A DNA stretch of 64,000 nt from Vibrio spartinae. Lineage in GTDB: Bacteria; Pseudomonadota; Gammaproteobacteria; Enterobacterales; Vibrionaceae. The notes beneath the pieces are model-generated. The model had not been told where the DNA came from, did no database searches, and saw nothing but the letters and a program-made list of their open reading frames with translations. The stretch covers positions 3,091,001-3,155,000 of the forward strand of contig NZ_AP024907.1 in assembly GCF_024347135.1 (NCBI RefSeq), read 5' to 3'. The position numbers and the translations under genes were made by a program. Shown one piece after another: positions 42,034 through 50,046 of this stretch (position 1 is its first letter; the number at the start of each line of letters is the position of its first letter).

Positions 42034-43575
42034 TCACAAAGACATTTCGATTAAGCGTGGCGCTTTTGCGTCGCACGCGGCTTTAAATTCACGCATGAGT
42101 TCCGCGTTATTGGTGACGCAGACCGAGTCCACACCATATGCCTTAGATAAGGCTCGCCAATCGACGCGAGGTCTATCCAACTCAGTTAACGCCAAGGAAT
42201 TTTGACCAAACTCGGTGACGCCATAACGGCGCAATTCATTTTGTAGAATGCTGTATTTATGATTGGCAGCGATCAGGATCACCACAGGCAGGTTCTCGCG
42301 AGCGATGCTCCACAAGGCTTGAATGGTGTACTGGGCACTGCCGTCTGATTGCAAACACACGACGGTATTCCCCGGCTCAGCCAATGCCGCACCAAAACCG
42401 GCGGGAATACCTTGGCCAATGGCACCGCCGGTATTGGTTAACACGCGATGGCGCGGTGCCAAAGCCGATTCGGTGAAAAATGGGTAACCACAGGTGCCAC
42501 CTTCAACGGACACAATGCAGTTATCAGGCAAAGTGCTGGAGATGATTTTGCCAATAGATTGCGGGGTCAAAGCTTCATTCGCCGCAGGTAACTCAATCGT
42601 GCCCACCAGATCTTGATGGGCGGGTGCATTGAGCAACTCGGCGAGCGCTTCCAGCGCACCGGACACATCGTCGCCCACTTCCGCCAGCGTCACCAAACGA
42701 TCGGTTTGGGCTAAACGCGATGGCATCCCTTCGTAACCGAAATAGGCAATCGGCTCAACCACACCGGCACAAACCACTTCGTCGTATTGTTCTAACTCAG
42801 CAATCGCTTTTTCAGGGAAGTAAGGCAAACGGTCAAGGTCTGGCAAGCCCCCCCCACGATAAGAAATACGCGGGAACGTCTCAGCAAACATTTTGATGCC
42901 GGGTAACTGACCAATACGACCAGCAGCGATTAGGCCTCTTTCATCTAAACCGTTATCCCCCACAATAAAGACCAAACGCTTGCCCGCTTTAATACGCTGT
43001 GCCACGACGTCAATATAGTCGGCTTTAAAATGGCGTTTCGGTGGCAGAATAGACACCTTAGGCATCCCTTCTGCCAACGCTTTGGCTTGTAAATCCATCG
43101 GTAAGACAAGGGTCGAAATCGCACCGGAAGGTTGCCAAGCAGCACGCATAGCTGCTGCAAAATCTTCGACCATGCGATCAACGGATTTAGAGGTACGGAA
43201 AAATGCAGAAACCGGACGCGCCAGAGACTCAATATCACTCGCTAACGGTGGATCATAATTCACATGCCAAGAGGCGTGATCGCCCACCAGATTAACAATC
43301 GGGCTGTTGGCACGACGCGCGTTGTGCAAATTGGCAATGCCATTGGCAAAGCCGGGGCCCAAATGGGTCAGCGTCAATGCCGGACGACCCGAAACTCGAC
43401 CATAGCCATCCGCAGCCCCAGTACACACACCTTCGAACATACTGAGAACAGGGCGAAATTTTGGCTCACTGTCCATCGCTGCCACAAATGGCATTTCGGT
43501 GGTTCCTGGATTTGCGAAACAGTACTCAACGCCTGAGTCAACTGCCGCTTTAACAATTGCTTCTGCACCATTCAT
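42034..43575 (-). CDS. TPP-dependent 2-oxoacid decarboxylase or acetolactate-synthase-like enzyme
   Basis: A 513-residue thiamine diphosphate enzyme with the three domains of the pyruvate oxidase/acetolactate synthase family. The catalytic Glu48 is in FEGVCTGAADGYGR, a His71 in THLGPGFANG occupies the position of the active His of benzoylformate decarboxylase, and the TPP-Mg motif is QSDGSAQYT (409-417) with Asn438. This His favours decarboxylation of a bulky 2-oxo acid over acetolactate synthesis, but annotation pipelines often call such proteins acetolactate synthase. It is the first gene of the nine-gene operon, preceded by AGAGG and by two copies of the ATTCTCA motif. Confidence 0.88.
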   Translation of the reverse strand: MNGAEAIVKAAVDSGVEYCFANPGTTEMPFVAAMDSEPKFRPVLSMFEGVCTGAADGYGRVSGRPALTLTHLGPGFANGIANLHNARRANSPIVNLVGDHASWHVNYDPPLASDIESLARPVSAFFRTSKSVDRMVEDFAAAMRAAWQPSGAISTLVLPMDLQAKALAEGMPKVSILPPKRHFKADYIDVVAQRIKAGKRLVFIVGDNGLDERGLIAAGRIGQLPGIKMFAETFPRISYRGGGLPDLDRLPYFPEKAIAELEQYDEVVCAGVVEPIAYFGYEGMPSRLAQTDRLVTLAEVGDDVSGALEALAELLNAPAHQDLVGTIELPAANEALTPQSIGKIISSTLPDNCIVSVEGGTCGYPFFTESALAPRHRVLTNTGGAIGQGIPAGFGAALAEPGNTVVCLQSDGSAQYTIQALWSIARENLPVVILIAANHKYSILQNELRRYGVTEFGQNSLALTELDRPRVDWRALSKAYGVDSVCVTNNAELMREFKAACDAKAPRLIEMSL

Positions 43576-43598
43576 AGGAAGACCTCTTTATTTGGATA

Positions 43599-43618
43599 AT
43601 TCTCACAATATGCGAAAA
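43599..43618 (-). promoter_or_regulatory. ATTCTCA-type motif, copy a (catabolic operon)
   Basis: Plus-strand reading ATTCTCACAATATGCGAAAA, 24 bp ahead of the first operon gene, placed like an operator over the promoter or transcription start. Confidence 0.45.
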
Positions 43619-43721
43619 CAACAACAAATGTCAACGAAACAAAGCCAACAAAATGAAATAAAATGAGCCAATATAAGATTTTTGTGACAATTTGCGTCTT
43701 TTTATTAATTATTTTTTCATG

Positions 43722-43739
43722 ATTCTCAAAATACGAAAA
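43722..43739 (-). promoter_or_regulatory. ATTCTCA-type motif, copy b (catabolic operon)
   Basis: Plus-strand reading ATTCTCAAAATACGAAAA. It is nearly identical to copy a and lies 123 bp further upstream of the same operon, between it and the terminator of the second aldehyde dehydrogenase gene. Confidence 0.45.
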
Positions 43740-43756
43740 AGAACTGCAAACACACA

Positions 43757-43795
43757 TAAAAAAACAGCGCCAGCAGATAAACCGCTGACGCTGTC
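43757..43795 (-). terminator. Rho-independent terminator of the second aldehyde dehydrogenase gene
   Basis: Minus strand: ACAGCGTCAGC pairs with GCTGGCGCTGT around a 9-base loop and is followed by seven T. It separates this transcript from the nine-gene operon downstream. Confidence 0.85.
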
Positions 43796-43842
43796 AACAT
43801 GGGAAGGATGGTCTAGAACAGAAATATCTAAAACAAAAACAA

Positions 43843-45255
43843 TTATTTATTGATATGCACAACCTGCAGAGAGGTAAACTCCAGTAATCCTTCCTCTCCA
43901 AACTCCACCCCAAAGCCCGACATTTTACAGCCGCCCATTGGGATATTGGGCTGAATTTTAGCGTGAGTGTTGACGAATGTTGTACCACACTCTAAACGAG
44001 CAGCCAGCGCTGTTGCTTCTGCCGTGTCCGGCCCCCAGACCGAACCGTCGAGCCCCACATCCACACCGTTAGCCATCTCTATCGCATCATCAACATTTGA
44101 GAATTTGATCATGGGTAAAGCCGGACCAAACTGCTCTTCTTGAACCAGCAGAGCATCGTTGGAAATATCAGCAACCAGCGTCGGAGGATAGAAGTAGCCC
44201 ACCCCCTCAAGAGGCTGACCACCCGTTAATATGGTCGCCCCGCCTTGACGGGCATCTTCCACAAAATCTACAACAATTTGCAGTTGGTCTTTGTTTTGCA
44301 CCGGACCAAAGTTCACGCCTTCATCCATACCGTTACCAACCACTTGCTCATTGGCAATCGCAACCAGAGCAGCACACATATCATCATAGATCGACTCGTG
44401 TACATAAAGACGTTTGATCGCCCCGCAGGTTTGTCCCATGTTCAAGAAAGCCGCGGCAAAAATATCCGGTGCAACTTTGGCGACATCCGTACCTTTTAGT
44501 ACGATTGCCGCATCATTACCGCCCAACTCAAGGGTCAGACGCTTCAAGTTATCAGCCGCATTGCGCATTACCGACTGACCCGTTTCTGTAGAACCAGTGA
44601 AGACAATCTTACTAATCTGAGGATGAGCCGTCATGCCACTGCCAATACCACTTTCGCCAGTGATGATGTTAATGACCCCTTTCGGCACATGGTTACTGAT
44701 AATTTCTACCAACTTAATGGTACTTAAAGGCGTTAATCCGGATGGCTTATTGATCACCGTATTTCCCGCACGAATGGCAGGAATGATGTGCCAGATAGCA
44801 ATCATTAAAGGCCAGTTCCAAGGGGTAATAGAAGCGACCACACCAAGCGGTTTATGATGTACCTCAATACGTTTAGTGTCGGTCTCTTCCGCGACTTCGA
44901 CTGGAATGTCTTGCGATGCGGCAAAGCGTAACCAAGCGATACCCGCTTCCACTTCGCCCATGGCAAGCGGGAAAGGTTTTCCTTGCTCAGCGACAATCAA
45001 CGCTGCCACTTCACTGGCGCGCGCTTCCAGTTCGTCACCGGCCTTGTTTAAACAACGCTGACGCTCTTCATGGCTGGACACAGACCAACTTTTGAAAGCG
45101 GTTTGTGCCGCCTTAACCGCTTCTTCTAGTTGGGATTTATCCCCATTCGCACATGTTGCCACAACGTCAAATGTAGCGGGGTTGATGACATTGAAAGGTG
45201 CATGATTCCCTTCTACCCACTCCCCATTAATCAGAAATTTAAAGTGACGACTCAT
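43843..45255 (-). CDS. Aldehyde dehydrogenase family protein
   Basis: A 470-residue aldehyde dehydrogenase of a different subgroup from the other one in this cluster. ITPWNWPL, the nucleotide loop FTGSTETG (219-226), Glu243 in ELGGND and the nucleophile Cys277 in NMGQTCGAIKR are all present. The frame runs 21 codons further upstream, but GGAGGTTAGCA ahead of ATG 45255 fixes the start. It is a single-gene transcript divergent from the IclR regulator, ending at a strong terminator. It probably oxidises the aldehyde formed by amine oxidation. The substrate is unknown. Confidence 0.92.
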   Translation of the reverse strand: MSRHFKFLINGEWVEGNHAPFNVINPATFDVVATCANGDKSQLEEAVKAAQTAFKSWSVSSHEERQRCLNKAGDELEARASEVAALIVAEQGKPFPLAMGEVEAGIAWLRFAASQDIPVEVAEETDTKRIEVHHKPLGVVASITPWNWPLMIAIWHIIPAIRAGNTVINKPSGLTPLSTIKLVEIISNHVPKGVINIITGESGIGSGMTAHPQISKIVFTGSTETGQSVMRNAADNLKRLTLELGGNDAAIVLKGTDVAKVAPDIFAAAFLNMGQTCGAIKRLYVHESIYDDMCAALVAIANEQVVGNGMDEGVNFGPVQNKDQLQIVVDFVEDARQGGATILTGGQPLEGVGYFYPPTLVADISNDALLVQEEQFGPALPMIKFSNVDDAIEMANGVDVGLDGSVWGPDTAEATALAARLECGTTFVNTHAKIQPNIPMGGCKMSGFGVEFGEEGLLEFTSLQVVHINK

Positions 45256-45679
45256 TGCTAACCTCCACTTGCTTGCGATGCTTCGTACCCATACGACACG
45301 ACAGCATGGCATCGACAATAAATTAACCCGGCAGCGCCATCAGCATGTTGATATCAACTTCACTGATTTCGCCAAGACACAGCATCGAAAAACACAATGT
45401 AAGATTTATTGCACACAAAAGCACTCATGTAAACGATAATTTATCATTTTTTCTCAAATTAAGAAAATACACTTAAAATATAACCCTTAAGATAACCGTT
45501 TAGCAGCATTCATTATCCGGAATATGAGAATAGAGACATTTTTCAGCAGCAAATAAAATGCTATATTGACGGCATAAGAAAAGAAAAAGTCTCATCATGT
45601 TAGAAAAAAACACAAAAATGAGTTAAATCGCGCTTTCGAACATATAATCTAAACACTTATCGATCATTAAGGGGTCTTC
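45256..45679. promoter_or_regulatory. Divergent control region of aldehyde dehydrogenase and iclR-type gene
   Basis: A 424 bp AT-rich gap. It contains a motif copy TTTCTCAAATTAAGAAAA (45450-45467) and, on the minus strand, ATTCTCATATTCCGGATA (45514-45531). Promoters for both directions must lie here. No small gene was recognised. Confidence 0.5.
45514..45531 (-). promoter_or_regulatory. ATTCTCA-type motif, copy d (divergent region)
   Basis: Minus-strand reading ATTCTCATATTCCGGATA, 149 bp before the IclR start and 259 bp before the aldehyde dehydrogenase start. Confidence 0.4.
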
Positions 45680-46441
45680 GTGTCCAGTCTCAATAAAATG
45701 CTAAACGTCCTCAATATTTTTGGGCCAGGTTCTCTCGTCATTAATGTCGACGACATCGCCAAACAACTATCCCTTTCCCGTGCAACTGCCTATCGTTATG
45801 TACGGGAGCTATGTGATGCCGGCTTATTGACCCGTATTGAGACAAGCTACACCCTTGGCCCCAGAATCATCGAACTGGATTGGATGATGCGTCAACATGA
45901 TCCGCTGATATCCCACGGGCGCGAAGTGATGGCCGAGCTCTCCAAAAACACCGGACTCACTGTCTACATGAGTGTCTTTTACGATGGACACATCATCAAT
46001 ACCCATATCGAATCCGACATTAAAAAGTATGGCTTCACCTTTGGTCGGGGGCGTCCGTTGCCGATTTTTAAAGGGGCACAATCGAAGGTGCTGGTCGCAT
46101 TTCAAAAAACCAATCGCCTGAAAAAAATCTATGATGAGCAGATTGAGCCCAGTGAAGACTATCATCTCACCTGGAAAGAATTTAATACGGAAACCAAAAA
46201 AATCCGTAAAGATGGTTTTTGCGTCACGCATGATGAGCTCAATCTCGGCCTGACGGGAATTGCAGCGCCCATTCTTAACCTTGAAAACGATGACATTATT
46301 GGCAGCATCGCCTTTGTCGGTACCACCAGCGCATTTGAACTGTTCCGTCTTGAAGCGGTTGTTGAGCGTCTGCAACAGGCCACAGCCCACATCGAAAGAG
46401 GTACCTATTTAGACAATGAGCAAGCCCCCGATAAAACGTAA
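45680..46441 (+). CDS. IclR family transcriptional regulator
   Basis: A 253-residue regulator with an N-terminal winged helix-turn-helix (about residues 5-60; VDDIAKQLSLSRATAYRYV) and a C-terminal effector domain of the IclR type (about 75-245; NLGLTGIAAPILN near its end). The start is GTG with AAGGGG upstream. IclR proteins repress or activate aromatic and amine catabolism genes. This is the only regulator between the minus-strand and plus-strand catabolic units, so it is the best candidate controller of both. It ends at a strong terminator. Confidence 0.92.
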   Translation: MSSLNKMLNVLNIFGPGSLVINVDDIAKQLSLSRATAYRYVRELCDAGLLTRIETSYTLGPRIIELDWMMRQHDPLISHGREVMAELSKNTGLTVYMSVFYDGHIINTHIESDIKKYGFTFGRGRPLPIFKGAQSKVLVAFQKTNRLKKIYDEQIEPSEDYHLTWKEFNTETKKIRKDGFCVTHDELNLGLTGIAAPILNLENDDIIGSIAFVGTTSAFELFRLEAVVERLQQATAHIERGTYLDNEQAPDKT

Positions 46442-46473
46442 AAATCGCTCACCAAACAAACGCCCCGCACATC

Positions 46474-46511
46474 AAAAGCAGAGTCAGGCATAAGCCTCTC
46501 TGCTTTTTTTA
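46474..46511 (+). terminator. Rho-independent terminator of the iclR-type gene
   Basis: AAAAGCAGAG and CTCTGCTTTT arms, with an inner AGGC/GCCT pair, are followed by seven or more T. It lies about 35 bp after the stop codon. Confidence 0.85.
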
Positions 46512-46552
46512 TATGATGACTCAATCACGCTTAAAGCCACACGCAACTCCCA

Positions 46553-46615
46553 CATTCAACATTCAACATTCAACATTCAACATTCAACATTCAACATTCA
46601 ACATTCAACATTCAA
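46553..46615. repeat. Tandem repeat, nine copies of CATTCAA
   Basis: Nine perfect head-to-tail copies of the 7-mer CATTCAA (63 bp), followed by a partial CAT. The array lies in the non-coding gap between the iclR terminator and the promoter of the plus-strand operon. Short perfect arrays of this kind change copy number by slippage. Confidence 0.97.
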
Positions 46616-46769
46616 CATGATTCTCACCCCATCACTTGTAAACACAAAAATAGAAAAATGTTAAAAAAATGATAAAAGATACTTTAAAAAAACACATTTT
46701 TATCGTAATGTGAGAATTAATATAAAAACAATTCATCAAAATAACAATTGATCCTTTGAGGTGAACCCC
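46616..46769 (+). promoter_or_regulatory. Control region of the plus-strand amine-oxidation operon
   Basis: AT-rich region directly after the tandem repeat. ATTCTCA occurs at 46620-46626 (plus strand) and, as copy c, ATTCTCACATTACGATA on the minus strand (46701-46717). The two copies face each other about 90 bp apart. GAGGTG (46758-46763) is the ribosome site of the next gene. Confidence 0.5.
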
Positions 46770-47909
46770 ATGCAAGAGAACACAAAAATCGATTTTATCT
46801 ATCTTTCAGAGCCAGACATGATTAAAGCTGGTGTCATGGATATGCCTCGCTGTGTAGATACCATGGAAGACATGTTTGCTCTTTTATACAAGGGGGATTA
46901 TCGAATGGCGGGAGCGAATAGTGACTCACATGGCGCCTTAATTACTTTTCCTGAGCAATCGCCTTTTCCCACCATGCCAAAGCCTACAGCCGATCGTCGT
47001 TTGATGGCTATGCCAGCCTACCTTGGCGGTGACTTTCAAACCTCCGGCGTGAAGTGGTACGGTTCAAATATCGCCAACCGCGAAAAAGGTCTGCCGCGCT
47101 CCATCCTCACCCTTATCCTCAATGACATTGATACGGGCACACCTCTGGCCTTTATGTCTGCCAACCTTTTATCCGCCTACCGTACCGGGGCGATCCCGGG
47201 CGTTGGTGCTCGCCACCTTGCCCGTAAAGATTCTAAAGTGATTGGTTTATTAGGCCCTGGCGTCATGGGCAAAACCACCGTATCTGCGTTTATGGCGACC
47301 TGCCCTCATCTTGATACGATCAAGATAAAGGGTCGTGGTCAAAAGAGTCTGGATGATTTCATCGGATGGCTGAAGGAAACTTTCCCACAAATTACCAACA
47401 TCCAAGTCGTCGATAGTATTGAAGAAGTGGTTCGGGGGTCTGACCTGGTCACTTACTGTAATTCCGGTGAAACGGGTGACCCATCCACTTATCCAATGGT
47501 GAAGCGCGAATGGGTGAAACCAGGGGCTTTTCTAGCCATGCCAGCGAGCTGCTCTTTAGATGAAGGCATGGAAGATTCCGGGGTTCGTAAGGTGTTGGAT
47601 AATACGCGCCTATATGAAGCATGGTATGAAGAATTACCGAAACCTGCCCATAACTGTGTGCCGCTCATTGGCGTTCGTTTTATGGACATGATTGCCGCAG
47701 GTCAGCTTGATAAAGCAGAACTGGAAGACATTGGCAAAATTGTGGCGAACGATGCACCGGGTCGCCAGAACGATGAAGAAATCATCATTATGTCAGTCGG
47801 TGGTATGCCGGTCGAAGATGTTGCTTGGGCGACGGTGATTTATCGCAATGCGATTGAACAAGGCATTGGCGTGAAACTCAACCTTTGGGATACACCGGTT
47901 TTACGCTAA
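46770..47909 (+). CDS. Ornithine cyclodeaminase / mu-crystallin family protein ('tyramine oxidase subunit B'-like)
   Basis: A 379-residue member of the ornithine cyclodeaminase family. It has KWYGSNIANREKGLPRS, SANLLSAYRTGAIPGVGARH and the dinucleotide loop GLLGPGVMGKTT. Databases name close relatives 'tyramine oxidase subunit B'; that is from memory and I could not check it. The family includes cyclodeaminases and imine reductases using NAD(P). The start at ATG 46770 is fixed by GAGGTG six bases upstream. It heads a three-gene transcript with a RidA-like protein and a flavin oxidase, pointing to amine or imine chemistry. Confidence 0.88.
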   Translation: MQENTKIDFIYLSEPDMIKAGVMDMPRCVDTMEDMFALLYKGDYRMAGANSDSHGALITFPEQSPFPTMPKPTADRRLMAMPAYLGGDFQTSGVKWYGSNIANREKGLPRSILTLILNDIDTGTPLAFMSANLLSAYRTGAIPGVGARHLARKDSKVIGLLGPGVMGKTTVSAFMATCPHLDTIKIKGRGQKSLDDFIGWLKETFPQITNIQVVDSIEEVVRGSDLVTYCNSGETGDPSTYPMVKREWVKPGAFLAMPASCSLDEGMEDSGVRKVLDNTRLYEAWYEELPKPAHNCVPLIGVRFMDMIAAGQLDKAELEDIGKIVANDAPGRQNDEEIIIMSVGGMPVEDVAWATVIYRNAIEQGIGVKLNLWDTPVLR

Positions 47910-47956
47910 ACGTACAAGTGTGACTCTCCTCTGATGCTATTTTTAGGAAAACTCAA

Positions 47957-48379
47957 ATGACCATGATTACCAAAGTAAAAACCGGCTCAAAACTGGAAGA
48001 ACTCAGTAGCTACTCACGCCTAGTGTGCGTTGATAATTGGATTTTTGTTGCCAATACCGCAGGCAGAAATCCCGTCACCAAAGAAATCCCTGAAGATGTA
48101 CTTGAGCAAACCCACCAAGTATTCAGCAATGTTGAAGCCGCGCTAAAAAGCGTCGGCGCAAGCCTTGCCGATGTTGTGATGTCGCGGGTGTTCATCCAAA
48201 ATCCCGCGGATACCCAAGCCGTCATGACGCTCATCGGTGATAAGTTTCGCGGCGTCGATCCTGCAACAACGGTGACTTGCCCGCCATTGGGTTCAACCCT
48301 CTACAAGATGGAGTTAGAAGTCACCGCGTATCGTGGTGCTGCCAACGCTGATGTTGAAACGATTACCCTTACTCAATAG
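47957..48379 (+). CDS. RidA/YjgF-like protein lacking the catalytic arginine
   Basis: A 140-residue single-domain protein of the Rid superfamily (VFSNVEAALKSVGASLADVV, ELEVTAYR). True RidA enzymes hydrolyse reactive imines with an Arg in P-A-R-S. Here the segment reads DPATTVTCPPLG, so Thr104 replaces it. This matches Rid subgroups that lack deaminase activity. The position between an ornithine-cyclodeaminase-like protein and a flavin amine oxidase still points to an imine or enamine intermediate, perhaps bound rather than hydrolysed. AGGA precedes the ATG. Confidence 0.88.
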   Translation: MTMITKVKTGSKLEELSSYSRLVCVDNWIFVANTAGRNPVTKEIPEDVLEQTHQVFSNVEAALKSVGASLADVVMSRVFIQNPADTQAVMTLIGDKFRGVDPATTVTCPPLGSTLYKMELEVTAYRGAANADVETITLTQ

Positions 48380-48439
48380 AACCGCTTTGTCAGGCAGAGT
48401 CTCACTGGCTCAGCCTTTCGGACAATATTCAGGAAACAA

Positions 48440-49735
48440 ATGATGACGAAAACACTTGAGGCTATTCATACACAGGATGAACTACCAGAATCCACGACGG
48501 TTGTGATTATCGGTGGCGGCATTATTGGTGTAACAGCCGCATTAACACTGGCCGAAAGAAACATTCCCGTGGTCTTGCTCGAGAAAGGTCATATCGCTGG
48601 AGAGCAATCTTCTCGTAACCTTGGGTGGATTCGGAAAACCAATCGTCATTTGCACGATGTACCACTAGCACTCGCCGCCGATAGACTTTGGCAAGAAATG
48701 CCGGAGCGAATCGGGCAATCCGTCGGCTACAAGGCATCCGGCATTATGTTTTTAGCCAAAACCGAAGAACAGGTCGCAATGCATGAAGCGTGGCTAAAGT
48801 CGGTGGAATCGCTTTCTTTGGACGCCAGAATGCTCAGCGCCCAAGAAATCGGCCAGCATGTTCCCGGTGGTAAAGGGGATTGGCAAGGCGGCATATACAC
48901 CCCTTCAGATGGACGAGCAGAACCTGCCATTGCCACCACCGCAATGGCCAGAACGGCGATCGAGAAAGGTGCCATCATGGTACAAAACTGTGCGGTTCGA
49001 ACCCTTTCCACAACAGGCGGTAAGATCAGCGGTGTTGTCACAGAACAAGGTGAGATCCGTTGTGAGCAAGTACTACTCGCCAGTGGTGCGTGGTCGCGTC
49101 GTTTCCTCGGCAATCATGGGATATCTCTGCCAACGCTCCCATTGGTTTGTTCCGTATTCAGGACCAAACCCATGGAAGGCCCAACCGACATCTCCGTCGG
49201 TGGTCCGGATTTTTCCTTTAGAAAACATAAAGACGGTGGTTTCATTATCACCCAGCGTGGTGCCTTAGATGCCCATATTACCCTGGACCATTTACTGATC
49301 GGCTGGCGCTACTTGAGTCAGCTTCGTACACAACGCAGTTTCTTACGCACTTCATTTGGCAAAGCGTTCTTTCAAGACCTGAAACTAGCACGACGTTGGA
49401 AGGCTAACAGTCATTCACCTTTTGAGCAGATCAGAACCTTAGATCCGAGTGCCAACCCAGCGCTCAATAACGAAGCACTAACCAACTTAAGAAAAGCCTG
49501 GCCTATTTTTGAAAAAGCAGAAATGGAAGAATCTTGGGCAGGAGTGATTGATATTACCCCGGATTCAAACCCAATCATTGATAGCATCTCTGCGCTCCCC
49601 GGTTTAACCATTGCGACCGGCTTCTCTGGGCATGGCTTTGGTACCGGACCGGCAGCAGGACAGTTGGCAGCAGATATTGTCACCAATTCAGCGCCGATTA
49701 TTGACCCAAGCCCATACCAGTTCGAGCGACTTTAA
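48440..49735 (+). CDS. DAO-family FAD-dependent amine or D-amino acid oxidoreductase
   Basis: A 431-residue flavoprotein of the D-amino acid oxidase / glycine oxidase family. The FAD motif is VVIIGGGIIGVTAA at about residues 21-34. EQSSRNLGWIRK follows, and the C-terminal ATGFSGHGFGTGPAAGQLAA closes the FAD site. It would oxidise a C-N bond of an amine or amino acid, giving an imine and then an aldehyde or keto acid. It is the third gene of the plus-strand unit, ending at a terminator. It may pass electrons to oxygen or to the respiratory chain. Confidence 0.9.
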   Translation: MMTKTLEAIHTQDELPESTTVVIIGGGIIGVTAALTLAERNIPVVLLEKGHIAGEQSSRNLGWIRKTNRHLHDVPLALAADRLWQEMPERIGQSVGYKASGIMFLAKTEEQVAMHEAWLKSVESLSLDARMLSAQEIGQHVPGGKGDWQGGIYTPSDGRAEPAIATTAMARTAIEKGAIMVQNCAVRTLSTTGGKISGVVTEQGEIRCEQVLLASGAWSRRFLGNHGISLPTLPLVCSVFRTKPMEGPTDISVGGPDFSFRKHKDGGFIITQRGALDAHITLDHLLIGWRYLSQLRTQRSFLRTSFGKAFFQDLKLARRWKANSHSPFEQIRTLDPSANPALNNEALTNLRKAWPIFEKAEMEESWAGVIDITPDSNPIIDSISALPGLTIATGFSGHGFGTGPAAGQLAADIVTNSAPIIDPSPYQFERL

Positions 49736-49758
49736 GCTCCCCCCTGAAGTCTTCGCTC

Positions 49759-49797
49759 ATGCCAGTATCACTTCGAGTATGCTGGCATTTTTTATTG
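49759..49797 (+). terminator. Rho-independent terminator of the amine-oxidation operon
   Basis: ATGCCAGTAT and ATGCTGGCAT arms, with an inner ACT-TCG-AGT, are followed by a T-rich tail. It lies 24 bp after the flavin oxidase stop codon. Confidence 0.8.
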
Positions 49798-50046
49798 ATA
49801 ATCCCGACCCAACCCACCGAGATAACCACTAAAAACAAAACTATCAGTTACCAAACAAGATAAATAAGAGAAAAAAATCCGTAAAAAACCGATTAAAAAA
49901 ACCAAAAATCTCATTTTGTGATATTTTTTCAATTTTTAGTAGGAAACTTTGTCATTTTCCGATAACATAAAGTTAACAAGTTATTAACGAACTATTGCTC
50001 GCTCAATAGACGGAAATAACAATTAACATAGTTAGGAACCTTTGAT
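49798..50046 (+). promoter_or_regulatory. Upstream region of the APC permease gene
   Basis: AT-rich and gene-free. It contains AATCTCATTTTGTGATA (49907-49923), which shares the TCTCA...GATA core with the motif copies of the other units but differs at the first position. No sharp promoter was assigned. Confidence 0.4.
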
